From Luteipulveratus mongoliensis (GTDB taxonomy: Bacteria; Actinomycetota; Actinomycetes; Actinomycetales; Dermatophilaceae): a stretch of 64,000 nucleotides of DNA. The notes beneath the pieces were generated by a model. The model had not been told where the DNA came from. It saw only the letters and a program-made list of their open reading frames with translations, and searched no databases. Each line of letters opens with the position of its first letter. Position 1 is the first letter of the stretch. Location: positions 3,968,001 through 4,032,000 of the forward strand of contig NZ_CP011112.1 in the NCBI RefSeq assembly GCF_001190945.1. The letters run 5' to 3'. Made by a program: the position numbers and the translations under genes. Of the stretch, positions 28,500 through 41,248 are shown piece after piece.

Positions 28500-29624
28500 A
28501 TGCAACGAGTGCGACGAGCACTGGCGACTGCAACGGTCGTACTGATCATGGGAAGCGCTGGGGCTGCTGCCGCGACGGCTGACGGCTCCGGCCGAGCCGG
28601 TCCACAACAACGGCTGGACGAGGTCGTCGACCACGGATCGGTCGGCGGCCTGGCCCTGGTGCGGACCCCGCACGACGCGTGGCGAGGGACGAGCGGAGTG
28701 AGCAAGCTCGGCAGCGACCGACCCGTGCCCGGGAACAGCCGCTTCCGTGCCGGGAGCATCACCAAGACATTCCTGGCCACGGTCGTCCTGCAGCTCACGG
28801 CCGAGGGAAAGCTCGGGCTGGAGGACTCGGTGGAGTCGTGGCTGCCTGGCGTGGTCCCGGGCGGCGAGGGGATCACGCTGCGCCAGCTCATGAACCACAC
28901 CAGCGGCGTGCCCGACTACCGACCCACGATCCCGTTGCCACCGTCGCAGGAGTTCCTCGACAACCGCGAGCGGACCTGGACGGCGGCCGAGCTGATCGCG
29001 CGCGCCGTGACGCAGCCACCGACGTCCGATCCGCCGGGCAAGACGTTCTCCTATTCGAATACGAACTACCTGCTGCTCGGGCAGATCGTCGAGAAGGCGA
29101 CGGGTCACTCGTATGCCGAGGAGATCGAGCGACGGCTGATCAGACCTCTTCACCTGCGCGACACCACCATGCCGGGCACGTCGGTGGAGATCCCTGGGCC
29201 GCACCCGCACGGCTATGCGCCCCTGGTGCGCGACGGTGAGTCCGAGATGACTCTCGTCGACTTCACGCGGATGAACCCGTCCCTGTTCGGTGCCTCCGGA
29301 GAGATCATCTCCACCGCGCCCGACCTCGACGCGTTCTTCAGGGCATTGCTGGGTGGTCGGCTCCTGCCGGCACATCTGCTGAAGGAGATGGAGCGGCCGG
29401 CCGTCGAGGGCCACGCCTACGGGCTCGGGCTGGCCTGGCGCGACACGCCTTGCCATGTCCGCGTGTACGGCAATGACGGCGACGCGGTCTCCTACCAGTC
29501 ATGGTCGTACGTCTCGGCGGACACCCGACGTGGCGTCACCATCGCGCTCACGCCGAACCACTCCGCCAACAGCGACACAGCCGTAGGCAGCTACATCGAC
29601 GCCGCGATCTGCGGAGACCGCTGA
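28500..29624 (+). CDS. Secreted serine hydrolase, beta-lactamase/D-Ala-D-Ala carboxypeptidase family
   Basis: Exported penicillin-binding-protein-type hydrolase of 374 residues, close in plan to Streptomyces R61 DD-carboxypeptidase, so it probably trims peptidoglycan stem peptides or hydrolyses esters. There is a signal peptide to about residue 26, the nucleophile S86 in SITK and Y185-S-N187. The third motif reads GNDG in place of the usual HxG, so specificity may differ. GGGAGAG lies 3 nt before the ATG. It stands alone and ends before a shared terminator. Confidence 0.9.
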   Translation: MQRVRRALATATVVLIMGSAGAAAATADGSGRAGPQQRLDEVVDHGSVGGLALVRTPHDAWRGTSGVSKLGSDRPVPGNSRFRAGSITKTFLATVVLQLTAEGKLGLEDSVESWLPGVVPGGEGITLRQLMNHTSGVPDYRPTIPLPPSQEFLDNRERTWTAAELIARAVTQPPTSDPPGKTFSYSNTNYLLLGQIVEKATGHSYAEEIERRLIRPLHLRDTTMPGTSVEIPGPHPHGYAPLVRDGESEMTLVDFTRMNPSLFGASGEIISTAPDLDAFFRALLGGRLLPAHLLKEMERPAVEGHAYGLGLAWRDTPCHVRVYGNDGDAVSYQSWSYVSADTRRGVTIALTPNHSANSDTAVGSYIDAAICGDR

Positions 29625-29632
29625 CACAGAGC

Positions 29633-29670
29633 AGCTGGGCGACCGCGCCGTGTAGCGCGATCGCCCAGCT
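29633..29670. terminator. Bidirectional terminator between serine hydrolase and MFS genes
   Basis: AGCTGGGCGA-C-CGCGC pairs with GCGCG-A-TCGCCCAGCT (one mismatch) around a 6-nt loop, between two convergent genes. CGCTTTGCTC follows on the plus strand. Confidence 0.75.
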
Positions 29671-29679
29671 CGCTTTGCT

Positions 29680-31185
29680 CTAGACCTGCGCTGCCGCGAC
29701 AGGGACCTCAGCCGCAGTGGCCTCGGCAGGCGCCGCGGTCACCTGTGCGTACGAGCTCTCTGCCGCTGCCTTCTTGCCGGGCAGGAGCAACGCGGGGATG
29801 ATCCCGAGCGCGACGCTGACCATGCCGACGAGGAGCGCCGGCCGGAGGGCGTCGGCGTAGCCCGTGGGCGTCAGGTGCCCGTCCGCTGCCAGGAAGACCG
29901 CGGTCAGCACAGCCACACCGAGGCTGACACCGATCTCGCGGACCGTGGCGTTCACCGAGCTGGCCGTCGCGTGGTCCGCCTCGGCCATGTCCGAGAGAAC
30001 CGCGGTCGCGCTGGGCGCGAACGTCAGACCCATGCCGACACCGGCCAGGATCAGCCCCGGGATCTGCTCGGTGTAGCCGGCGCCCGGTGTGATGACGAGC
30101 GCGAGGTAACCCAGCGCTGCCGCCTGCAGGATCAGACCGATGGTCAGCAACGGACGTACGCCGACCCGCGGCGCCAGCATGCCGGCGATGGGCGCGACCA
30201 CCATAGGAGCAGCTGTCCAGGGCAGCGTGCGGATGCCCGCTTCGAGGGGTGAGTAGCCGAGCACGATCTGCAGGTACTGCGACAGCAGGAACACCGCACC
30301 GAACATGCCGATCGAGAAGGCCAGCGCGATGACGTTGGCCATCGCGAAGCTGCGCGACCTGAACAGGCGGGTCGGCATCGCGGCGTACGAGACCCGCCGC
30401 TCCCGTACGACGAACGCACCGAGGGCGGCCGCCGAGACGGCCAGCGTGCCGAGCACCGAAGCTGAGGTCCAGCCGTCGTCGTTGCCGTGCACGATCGCCC
30501 AGACGCCGGCGAAGATGCCCGCTCCACCCAGGAGCACGCCGAGCACGTCGAGCCGGCTGCGTCGCCCGAAGGACTCGTCCAGTACCCAGAGCACCAGCGG
30601 CACGGCCAGCATGCCGACCGGCACGTTGATCCAGAAGATCGACTGCCATGAGATGCCTTCGACGACAGCGCCGCCGACCACCGGGCCGAGAGCGACTCCG
30701 AGACCAGTGACGCCACCCCAGATACCAATGGCGAGAGGGCGTTTCGCAACCGGCACGGCGCCGGCCAGCAAGGTCAACGACAGCGGCAGGATCGCCGCCG
30801 CGCCGGCACCCTGGACGGCTCGGGCCGCGATCAGCGTCTCGGGACTTGTGGACAGCGCGGAGGCGATCGAGGCGAGCGTGAAGACCGCGATGCCGCCGAG
30901 GAACATCCGTCGGCGGCCGAGCCGGTCGCCCAGGGTGGCCGCCGGGAGCATGAGCGTCGCGAACGCCAGCGTGTAGGCGTTCATGAACCACTGCAGCTGG
31001 CCGATCGACGGGTGCAGGTCGGTGCTGATGACCGGGAGCGCGCTGGTCATGACCAGGTTGTCCAGGGTGGCCATGAACATCGGCAACGAGGTCGCCAGCA
31101 GCACCAGCCAGATCGGGACGCGCCGGCGCGCTGAGGCCGGCGGGGAGCCGGCGTCCGCGGGCCGGTCGACGGTTGCGGTACCCAT
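29680..31185 (-). CDS. MFS drug exporter, DHA2 (EmrB/QacA) family
   Basis: Proton-driven multidrug exporter of 501 residues with about 14 membrane helices. The family motif A is GDRLGRRRMFLGG and motif C is GVALGPVVGGAV. The start is the ATG at 31185: AAAGGAG lies 5 nt upstream, whereas the GTG two codons earlier falls inside the SD. It is divergent from a TetR repressor with two operator-like palindromes between them, the usual design for drug-inducible efflux. Confidence 0.93.
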   Translation of the reverse strand: MGTATVDRPADAGSPPASARRRVPIWLVLLATSLPMFMATLDNLVMTSALPVISTDLHPSIGQLQWFMNAYTLAFATLMLPAATLGDRLGRRRMFLGGIAVFTLASIASALSTSPETLIAARAVQGAGAAAILPLSLTLLAGAVPVAKRPLAIGIWGGVTGLGVALGPVVGGAVVEGISWQSIFWINVPVGMLAVPLVLWVLDESFGRRSRLDVLGVLLGGAGIFAGVWAIVHGNDDGWTSASVLGTLAVSAAALGAFVVRERRVSYAAMPTRLFRSRSFAMANVIALAFSIGMFGAVFLLSQYLQIVLGYSPLEAGIRTLPWTAAPMVVAPIAGMLAPRVGVRPLLTIGLILQAAALGYLALVITPGAGYTEQIPGLILAGVGMGLTFAPSATAVLSDMAEADHATASSVNATVREIGVSLGVAVLTAVFLAADGHLTPTGYADALRPALLVGMVSVALGIIPALLLPGKKAAAESSYAQVTAAPAEATAAEVPVAAAQV

Positions 31186-31197
31186 GACCACTCCTTT

Positions 31198-31216
31198 GTA
31201 AGCATTGAATGATTAC
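31198..31216. promoter_or_regulatory. Operator-like palindrome upstream of the MFS gene
   Basis: GTAAGCATT-G-AATGATTAC, 8 of 9 positions symmetric, lying 12 bp upstream of the MFS start codon and ahead of its SD. It is likely one of two TetR sites in the intergenic region. Confidence 0.5.
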
Positions 31217-31235
31217 TTGTCCGAGCAGCACGTTA

Positions 31236-31251
31236 GTTATCAACTGATAAC
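31236..31251. promoter_or_regulatory. TetR operator candidate overlapping the tetR -10
   Basis: The perfect palindrome GTTATCA-AC-TGATAAC overlaps TAACCT (31248-31253), a -10 box for the TetR gene. A TetR protein bound here would repress its own gene and the divergent exporter. Confidence 0.65.
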
Positions 31252-31261
31252 CTTGTCAACC

Positions 31262-31867
31262 ATGGTGACCAAAACGACCCGAATGAGCGCCACCGATCGC
31301 CGTGAGCAGCTGCTGGACGCGGCCGCCCGAGCGTTCGCCCGCGGCGGCTATGCAGGCACCAGCACGGACGCGATCGCCCGCGAGGCAGGCGTCTCACAGC
31401 CCTACGTCGTCCGCACCTTCGGCACCAAGGCGGAGCTCTTCACGGAGGTCCTGACCCGCTCGTGCGACGCGATCGTGGCCACGTTCGAGGGCGAGATGGA
31501 CCGTCAGACTGCCGCGCCCGACAGCGAGGAGTACTGGGCGGGGCTCGGTCAGGCGTACGCCGACCTGGTCGCCGACCGCGACCTGCTGATGGTGATGACC
31601 CATGGCTTCCTGGCCAGCTCGATCCCCGAGGTCGGGGCTCAGTCTCGCGCGTCGATGGCCCAGATCTATCGGCTCCTACGCGACCGGACCGGATGTCCGC
31701 CTGAGCGTGCCCGCGAGTTCATCGCTCACGGCATGCTGCTCAACACGCTGCTGGCGATGGAAGCTCCGGAGCACCGCGACGACGATCCTGCGCTGCGGGA
31801 GCTCGCCGACTGCGCGTTCGGACCCGGGCTCGAGAAGCTCGCTGCGCATCAGGCGGCGCGCACCTGA
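31262..31867 (+). CDS. TetR-family repressor
   Basis: 201-residue regulator with an N-terminal helix-turn-helix (ARGGYAGTSTDAIAREAGVSQPYVVRTFGTKAELF, about residues 26-60) and a helical ligand-binding domain. It is divergent from the MFS exporter and very probably controls it. The ATG at 31262 is preferred; upstream codons cover the operator palindrome and do not look like protein. The next ATG, seven codons in, is also possible. Confidence 0.92.
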   Translation: MVTKTTRMSATDRREQLLDAAARAFARGGYAGTSTDAIAREAGVSQPYVVRTFGTKAELFTEVLTRSCDAIVATFEGEMDRQTAAPDSEEYWAGLGQAYADLVADRDLLMVMTHGFLASSIPEVGAQSRASMAQIYRLLRDRTGCPPERAREFIAHGMLLNTLLAMEAPEHRDDDPALRELADCAFGPGLEKLAAHQAART

Positions 31868-31874
31868 CCCCTCG

Positions 31875-32113
31875 TCACTCGAGCAGGGCTTCGTGCACCA
31901 GGGCCGGGTCGGGGTTGGTGTAGCCCTTGCCGTCAATCACCACGGTCGGCACGATCTCGTTGCCGTTGTTGATGCCTCGAACGACCTCGGCCGCCTCGAG
32001 GTCCTCCCAGATGTTGCGCCATTGCGCGCGCGAGCCGTCGGGCCCGAGCGCGGCCCGCAACGAGGTGCAGTAGCCACACCCAGGCCGCCAGTAGATCGTC
32101 ACGTCGTGCGCGC

Positions 32114-32117
<4 letters not shown>
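31875..32117 (-). CDS. Mycoredoxin-like glutaredoxin
   Basis: 80-residue thioredoxin-fold protein with the active site C14-G-Y-C17 and the cis-proline region IVPTVV. The WRPGCxYC context matches actinobacterial mycoredoxins, which reduce mycothiol mixed disulfides. It overlaps the DUF664 gene by 4 nt (ATGA), so it is the last gene of the ligA-DUF664-glutaredoxin operon. It converges on tetR with a 7-bp gap. Confidence 0.88.
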
Positions 32118-36383
<4,266 letters not shown>

Positions 36384-36404
36384 CTCACATCTCCAGAGGT
36401 CGTA

Positions 36405-36416
36405 GATCGGATGTTT
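36405..36416 (-). promoter_or_regulatory. Glycan-regulon operator, copy 1
   Basis: Minus strand AAACATCCGATC, lying just upstream of the beta-helix gene's SD. It is one of four matches to AAASATCCGATS, all in the two divergent promoter regions of the secreted glycosidase island. Confidence 0.55.
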
Positions 36417-36473
36417 GGTCTCGCGGCCGGCGCGAGAGTAGCGGCCAACTAGGCCATCCGGGGGTCAACGTTC

Positions 36474-36509
36474 ATCAAGAAACTTGATCGCTCGATCAAA
36501 GATCCGATC
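36474..36509 (+). promoter_or_regulatory. Glycan-regulon operator, copy 2, with overlapping dyads
   Basis: AAAGATCCGATC occupies 36498-36509. Just upstream are two abutting inverted repeats: ATCAAG-AAA-CTTGAT (36474-36488) and TTGATCG-CT-CGATCAA (36484-36499), the second sharing AA with the operator motif. They sit about 135 bp before the alpha-galactosidase ATG. The dyads may bind a second (LacI-like) regulator. Confidence 0.55.
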
Positions 36510-36642
36510 ATCGTCATCTCTCATGCGTGAACCTGATCAACATAGCGTGTTTTTGGTCACATCTGCTCACCACGAGTTGGCGCGCAGTACACCGTCGAGC
36601 ACTGTTCCTGCCCCTCACCCCGCGCACAAGGAGCTGGCAAGC

Positions 36643-38745
36643 ATGAGTACGTCAACCCCGCGACATCAGGTACGACCCCACCTGCGACGGCAGCGCACCC
36701 TGAGAGGAGGAGCAGCAGCCGTCGGCGTCACCGCGGTCATGGTCTCCGGACTCGGCGTGGCCGCTGCGGCGCCGTCCGTCGGAGCGACGTCAGCGCCGAC
36801 ATCGCCGCCGGCCGCCGCGACCACGGCGGGCGCAGATCTGCCGACACCCTTGATGGGATTCAACGACTGGAACTCCTTCGGCTGCAACGTGTCCGAGAAG
36901 CTGATCAAGGCGACGGCGGACCTCTTCGTCACCCAGGGCTACAAGGACGCCGGCTACAACTACGTCAACATCGACGACTGCTGGATGACCAAGCAGCGGG
37001 ACCCCGCCACGAACCGCCTCGTCGCCGATCCGGTGAAGTTCCCGAGTGGCATGAAGGCGGTCGCTGACTACGTCCACTCCAAGGGACTCAAGATCGGCAT
37101 CTACGAGTCGGCCGGGACCAAGACGTGCGCGGGCTACCCGGGCAGCCTCGGCTACGAGTCCACCGACGCCCAGACCTTCGCCGACTGGGGCTATGACCTG
37201 CTCAAGTACGACAACTGCAACCACCTCGGTGACACCACGCAGGCGCAGTACATCACCAGGTACAAGAAGATGGGCGACGCCCTGAAGGCCACCGGCCGCC
37301 CGATCGTCTACTCGCTGTGCGAGTGGGGCAACCTCGAGCCCTGGACCTGGGCCAAGGACAAGGTCGGTGCGCCGATGTGGCGCACGACCGGCGACATCAG
37401 CGACAGCTGGAGCAGCATGCTGTCCATCCTCACGTCGAACGCCAAGCTCGACACGTTCGCAGGGCCGGGTGGATGGAACGACCCCGACATGCTCGAGGTG
37501 GGCAATGGCGGCATGACCGACACGGAGTACCGCACGCACTTCTCGATGTGGTCGATCATGGCCGCGCCCCTCATCATCGGCAGCGACCTGCGCACGGAGA
37601 GTCCGGAGACGCGCGACATCCTGCTCAACAAGGACGTCATCGCGATCGACCAGGACGCGAAGGGCGTGCAGGGCAAGGAGATCGAGAACGCGGGCGGGCG
37701 CCACGTCTTCGTGAAACCGCTGGCCAACGGAGACGTCGCGGTGGCCCTGCTGAACGAGACCGATGCCCCGGCACTCATCGACACCACGGCAGCAGCGGCG
37801 GGCCTCACCGGCCATCCGTCCTACTACCTCAAGGACCTCTGGTCCAAGGAGACCACCCAGACCACCGGTGTCATCTCGAGCTCGGTGCCCGCACACGGCA
37901 CCGTGCTCTACCGGGTGTCGCCGGCCGGCAGCAAGGTCTACCCGCCGCAGACCACGCTGAGCGGATCAGCTCCGACGGCGTACCCCGACGGACCCTCGCT
38001 GGTGAAGCCAGGCCAGACGGTGGTTGTCACCACGACCTTCACCAATCACGGGACCCAGAAGGTGACCAACGCCAGCACCGGTCTCTCCGCGCCGGGCGGG
38101 TGGAGCGTACGCCCGGTGGGCAAGACCCGTACGGCGACAGTGAAGCCGGGTGGGACGTCCGTCGTCACCTGGGCGGTCACCGCCCCGAGCACGCTGCGAC
38201 CCGGAACGACATCGCTGAGTGCCACCACGACCTACCTGCTCAAGGACGGCCGACAGGTCAGCACCGCGGGCGGCACCGCACTGCAGTACGCCGTGCCGAT
38301 CGGGACCGGCACGGTCGCCCTCGGCGGTGCGTCGTGGGTGTCCACCAGCAATGCCTGGGGCCCCGTCGAACGCAACACCAGCAACGGTGAGGACGCCGCC
38401 GGCGACGGCTCGACCATCACGATCCAGGGCAAGACCTTCGCCGAAGGCATCGGCACGAACGCCCCGAGCGAGGTCACGATGTTCCTGGACGGTGCCTGCA
38501 CGTCAGTCACCGCGAACGTCGGCCTGGATGACGAGACCGGTGAGAAGGGCAACGCCGCCGGATTCGAGATCTGGGCAGACGGCGTGAAGGTCGCCAGCAC
38601 GGACATGACGTCGGCCGACCCGGCACGGACGCTGACCGCGCAGGTGCCGCACGCGGCCTTCGTCACCTTGCGTGCCACCGATGGCGGCGACGGAGCCAAT
38701 TACGACCACGCCGACTGGGGTGGCGCCACCGCCTCCTGCGGCTGA
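36643..38745 (+). CDS. Secreted GH27 alpha-galactosidase with NEW3 and NPCBM domains
   Basis: Extracellular enzyme of 700 residues that releases terminal alpha-galactose (some relatives act on alpha-N-acetylgalactosamine). There is a long signal peptide to about residue 44, then the GH27 barrel from residue 66 (TPLMGFNDWNSFGCN) with nucleophile D190 (LLKYDNC) and acid/base D251 (RTTGDISDSW), a NEW3 domain (about 455-540) and a C-terminal NPCBM carbohydrate-binding module (about 555-700). AAGGAG lies 9 nt before the ATG at 36643. It is divergent from the beta-helix gene and converges on the fucosidase gene across a terminator. Confidence 0.93.
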   Translation: MSTSTPRHQVRPHLRRQRTLRGGAAAVGVTAVMVSGLGVAAAAPSVGATSAPTSPPAAATTAGADLPTPLMGFNDWNSFGCNVSEKLIKATADLFVTQGYKDAGYNYVNIDDCWMTKQRDPATNRLVADPVKFPSGMKAVADYVHSKGLKIGIYESAGTKTCAGYPGSLGYESTDAQTFADWGYDLLKYDNCNHLGDTTQAQYITRYKKMGDALKATGRPIVYSLCEWGNLEPWTWAKDKVGAPMWRTTGDISDSWSSMLSILTSNAKLDTFAGPGGWNDPDMLEVGNGGMTDTEYRTHFSMWSIMAAPLIIGSDLRTESPETRDILLNKDVIAIDQDAKGVQGKEIENAGGRHVFVKPLANGDVAVALLNETDAPALIDTTAAAAGLTGHPSYYLKDLWSKETTQTTGVISSSVPAHGTVLYRVSPAGSKVYPPQTTLSGSAPTAYPDGPSLVKPGQTVVVTTTFTNHGTQKVTNASTGLSAPGGWSVRPVGKTRTATVKPGGTSVVTWAVTAPSTLRPGTTSLSATTTYLLKDGRQVSTAGGTALQYAVPIGTGTVALGGASWVSTSNAWGPVERNTSNGEDAAGDGSTITIQGKTFAEGIGTNAPSEVTMFLDGACTSVTANVGLDDETGEKGNAAGFEIWADGVKVASTDMTSADPARTLTAQVPHAAFVTLRATDGGDGANYDHADWGGATASCG

Positions 38746-38760
38746 CCGCCCTTCCAACGC

Positions 38761-38796
38761 GACCGGCCCGCTCCCCTACCAGGGGGCGGGCCGGTC
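38761..38796. terminator. Bidirectional terminator between alpha-galactosidase and fucosidase genes
   Basis: 15-bp stem (GACCGGCCCGCTCCC with GGGGGCGGGCCGGTC, one G-T pair) around a 6-nt loop. It lies 15 nt after the galactosidase stop and 17 nt after the fucosidase stop. Confidence 0.82.
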
Positions 38797-38813
38797 AACG
38801 AGCGCGAGTCGCG

Positions 38814-41066
38814 CTACCGGATCTGAACCTCCGCGAGCGCCAATGGGTTGGTCGTGGACTCCAGCTGAATCCGAACGTAGCGGCCCTTCACACCCTTGAG
38901 CGGAACCGTCGTCGGCCGGCCCGCAGTCGCTTCCTGGCGGACCGCGGTCACGCCGGGTGTCGCGCGCGCCTCCTCCAAGGAGTTCGCCGTGATCGGGTTG
39001 TCGGAGCTGAGGATCCAGTACTTCGCCAGCCGGTCGGCACAGCAGTCGGTGCGGTTCCAGATCGAGGTCTCGGTCAGGGAGCGCGACGCGCCGAGGTCGA
39101 CCTGCCACCAGGCTTGCGACGACGGTTCGGCGGTGTGCGTGACCGATCCCGAGCCGAACGAACCGTTGGTGTTGCCGTCGACCGCTCGACCGGCCGGTGC
39201 GTCGTACGCCGTGCTCGCCTGCGATGCCGCCTTGCCGAGTGCGAGGTTGGGCAGCTGAACGTTGACGTTCGTGGTCGCCGTCGTGCTGACCTTGCCTCCC
39301 GACGTCGTGACGCTCAGGTCGTACGACCCCCGCGCCGAGCCTTCCGGGACGCTGATCGTGATCGGCACGGTGACGGTGGCGCCGGGCGGGATCGTGCCGA
39401 TCGAGCCTGTTGCCGGAGTCACCTTCCAGCCCGCGGGCGCGGTGAACTTCGCGAGCGGGTGCGTGATCGGCGTACGACCGGTGTTGGTCAGCGCGACCGA
39501 GGCCTTCGCACTGGTGCCGGGAACGATCTCCGGCGGCACGTCGAACCTCGCACGCACCAGCTGTTTCACGCCTGGCGTCGAGATCTTGAAGACGAAGGCG
39601 TTGTCGGTCTTGACTGTGCCGCGCGCCGGGGCCGTGATGTGAACCGTGCCGTCGGCGGCGCGCTGCCATGGCAGCGCCTTGCCGTCGCCGCCGAGCACCT
39701 TCACCTGCGTGCCCTTGGCGAAGGGCAGGTCGCCGCCGAGCGTCAGCTGGGCGCCGGGCCAGGACTGCGCGATGGCGTACAGGTTGCCGTCCTTGACCGT
39801 GTAGCGAACGGGCACGTTGCTGTGCTTGTCCTCGGCATGGTTGAAGTAGGTGGTGCCGTAGATCGCCTCACCGTTGACGCCGAGCCAGGAGCCCATGTCG
39901 CGCAGTCGCGACTGCATCAGGTCAGGGATCGTGCCGTCGGCCTTGGGCCCGATGTCGAGCAGCAGGTTGCCGTTCTTGCTGACGATGTCGCTGAGCGAGT
40001 CGATCAGCTGGTCGGAGGTCAGGTAGTCCGACTCCGGCTCGTTGGAGTTGTAGCCGTAGGAGTGCGCGATGCCGCGGCTCGCCTCCCACTTCACCGGGTC
40101 GATGTCGTCCTTGACGGTGTACTCCGGTGTCTGGAAGTCCAGCTCGGGGCTGTCCAGGTCGCCCGTGCGCGTCTTGCACCGGTTGGCGACGGCGACCTCT
40201 TTGGGCTTCGGACGGTTCTTCGCCTTGTTGTAGTAGTCGGCGATGACCGGCGCCATGTCCCAGTAGGAAGCGGGCTTGTCCCACTGTCCGTCGCACCAGA
40301 TGATGTCCGGGTCGTACTGGTCGACCAGCTCCTTGAGCTGGGGCTGCATGTACGTGTGGACGTAGTCCTTCGTCGGCTCGACCCCGGTGTAGGGGATCTC
40401 CTGGCCGGTGTACGGGTTGGTCACCGGCTTGCCCGTGTAGTTCGGGTTGTTCCACTCGTAGAGCGAGTAGTAGAAGCCGGCCTTGAGCCGACCGTCCTTG
40501 CGCGCCGCCTTGAACAGGTCGCCGGCCAGGTCTCGGTGCGGTCCTCGATCGACCACGTCGCGGGTGCTCGTCTTGGTGTCCCAGAGGGCGACGCCCTCGT
40601 GGTGCTTGGAGGTCAGCACGAAGTACTTCGCGCCAGCGTCGTTGAACAGCTTCACCCAGTCGGCCGGCTTGTACTTCTCGGCCTTCCAGTCATCGATGAA
40701 CGAGTCGTACGTCTTCCCGATCCCGAACGTCGCGCGGTGGTGATCGTTGGTCGGCGTGCCCGCGGTGTTCATGTAGTTCCAGTACCACTCGGCGTAGCTG
40801 CCGCGCGGTCCCCATGCGGGCACCGAGTAGGCACCCCAGTGGATGAAGATCCCGAACTTGTCGTCGTTGAACCAGCTCGGCACGGGGTGGGTGTCGAGCG
40901 AGTCCGCGTTCGGCTCGTAGTCAGGTGTGCTCGTCGAGCCGTGCGGCGGCACCGGATCGACCGAGGTCGCTGACGCGCTGGACGACACCGTCCCGACCGT
41001 CAGCGCAGTGGTCGCCAGCGCGGCGACGAGGAGGGTCGTACGCCTGCTGTGTCGTCTGAGCTTCAT
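38814..41066 (-). CDS. Secreted GH29 alpha-L-fucosidase with NEW3 and F5/8-type domains
   Basis: Extracellular enzyme of 750 residues that removes alpha-L-fucose from glycans. It has a signal peptide to about residue 33, then the GH29 barrel with FGIFIHWGAYSVPAW and FVLTSKHHEGVALW; the nucleophile is D259 in IIWCDGQW. C-terminal are a NEW3-like domain (about 525-620) and a discoidin/fucolectin-like module (NLALGKAASQAST...WWQVDLG, about 625-750). The ATG is preceded by GGAGATGTGAG, the same 14-bp start block (with the ATG) as the beta-helix gene. An operator copy lies 19 bp upstream of the start. Confidence 0.93.
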   Translation of the reverse strand: MKLRRHSRRTTLLVAALATTALTVGTVSSSASATSVDPVPPHGSTSTPDYEPNADSLDTHPVPSWFNDDKFGIFIHWGAYSVPAWGPRGSYAEWYWNYMNTAGTPTNDHHRATFGIGKTYDSFIDDWKAEKYKPADWVKLFNDAGAKYFVLTSKHHEGVALWDTKTSTRDVVDRGPHRDLAGDLFKAARKDGRLKAGFYYSLYEWNNPNYTGKPVTNPYTGQEIPYTGVEPTKDYVHTYMQPQLKELVDQYDPDIIWCDGQWDKPASYWDMAPVIADYYNKAKNRPKPKEVAVANRCKTRTGDLDSPELDFQTPEYTVKDDIDPVKWEASRGIAHSYGYNSNEPESDYLTSDQLIDSLSDIVSKNGNLLLDIGPKADGTIPDLMQSRLRDMGSWLGVNGEAIYGTTYFNHAEDKHSNVPVRYTVKDGNLYAIAQSWPGAQLTLGGDLPFAKGTQVKVLGGDGKALPWQRAADGTVHITAPARGTVKTDNAFVFKISTPGVKQLVRARFDVPPEIVPGTSAKASVALTNTGRTPITHPLAKFTAPAGWKVTPATGSIGTIPPGATVTVPITISVPEGSARGSYDLSVTTSGGKVSTTATTNVNVQLPNLALGKAASQASTAYDAPAGRAVDGNTNGSFGSGSVTHTAEPSSQAWWQVDLGASRSLTETSIWNRTDCCADRLAKYWILSSDNPITANSLEEARATPGVTAVRQEATAGRPTTVPLKGVKGRYVRIQLESTTNPLALAEVQIR

Positions 41067-41084
41067 CTCACATCTCCGTTGACG

Positions 41085-41096
41085 AAAGATCCGATG
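41085..41096 (+). promoter_or_regulatory. Glycan-regulon operator, copy 3
   Basis: AAAGATCCGATG, between the fucosidase SD and a possible TATCCT -10 box on the minus strand (41117-41122). A bound repressor would block transcription of the fucosidase gene. Confidence 0.55.
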
Positions 41097-41158
41097 TCTG
41101 TTGGCTGTGCGTCAGAGGATAGCCACCATTTGGCGACGATTTGTGAGATCTGTCACCA

Positions 41159-41170
41159 AAAGATCCGATC
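41159..41170 (+). promoter_or_regulatory. Glycan-regulon operator, copy 4
   Basis: AAAGATCCGATC, extended symmetrically to AGATC-C-GATCT. It is 79 bp before the GH20 start codon, upstream of TTGACT (41189-41194), a likely -35 for that gene. Confidence 0.55.
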
Positions 41171-41248
41171 TAGAGGCGCTCTTGATGCTTGACTGTGAGT
41201 GGTTGAACTAGCAGACACTCATATCTGCGCACCCAAAGGAGTCCAGGC

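Noticed and set aside
39114-40973. 619-codon plus-strand frame opposite the fucosidase gene
   Set aside because: Shadow frame of a high-GC gene; the minus strand has full GH29 motifs.
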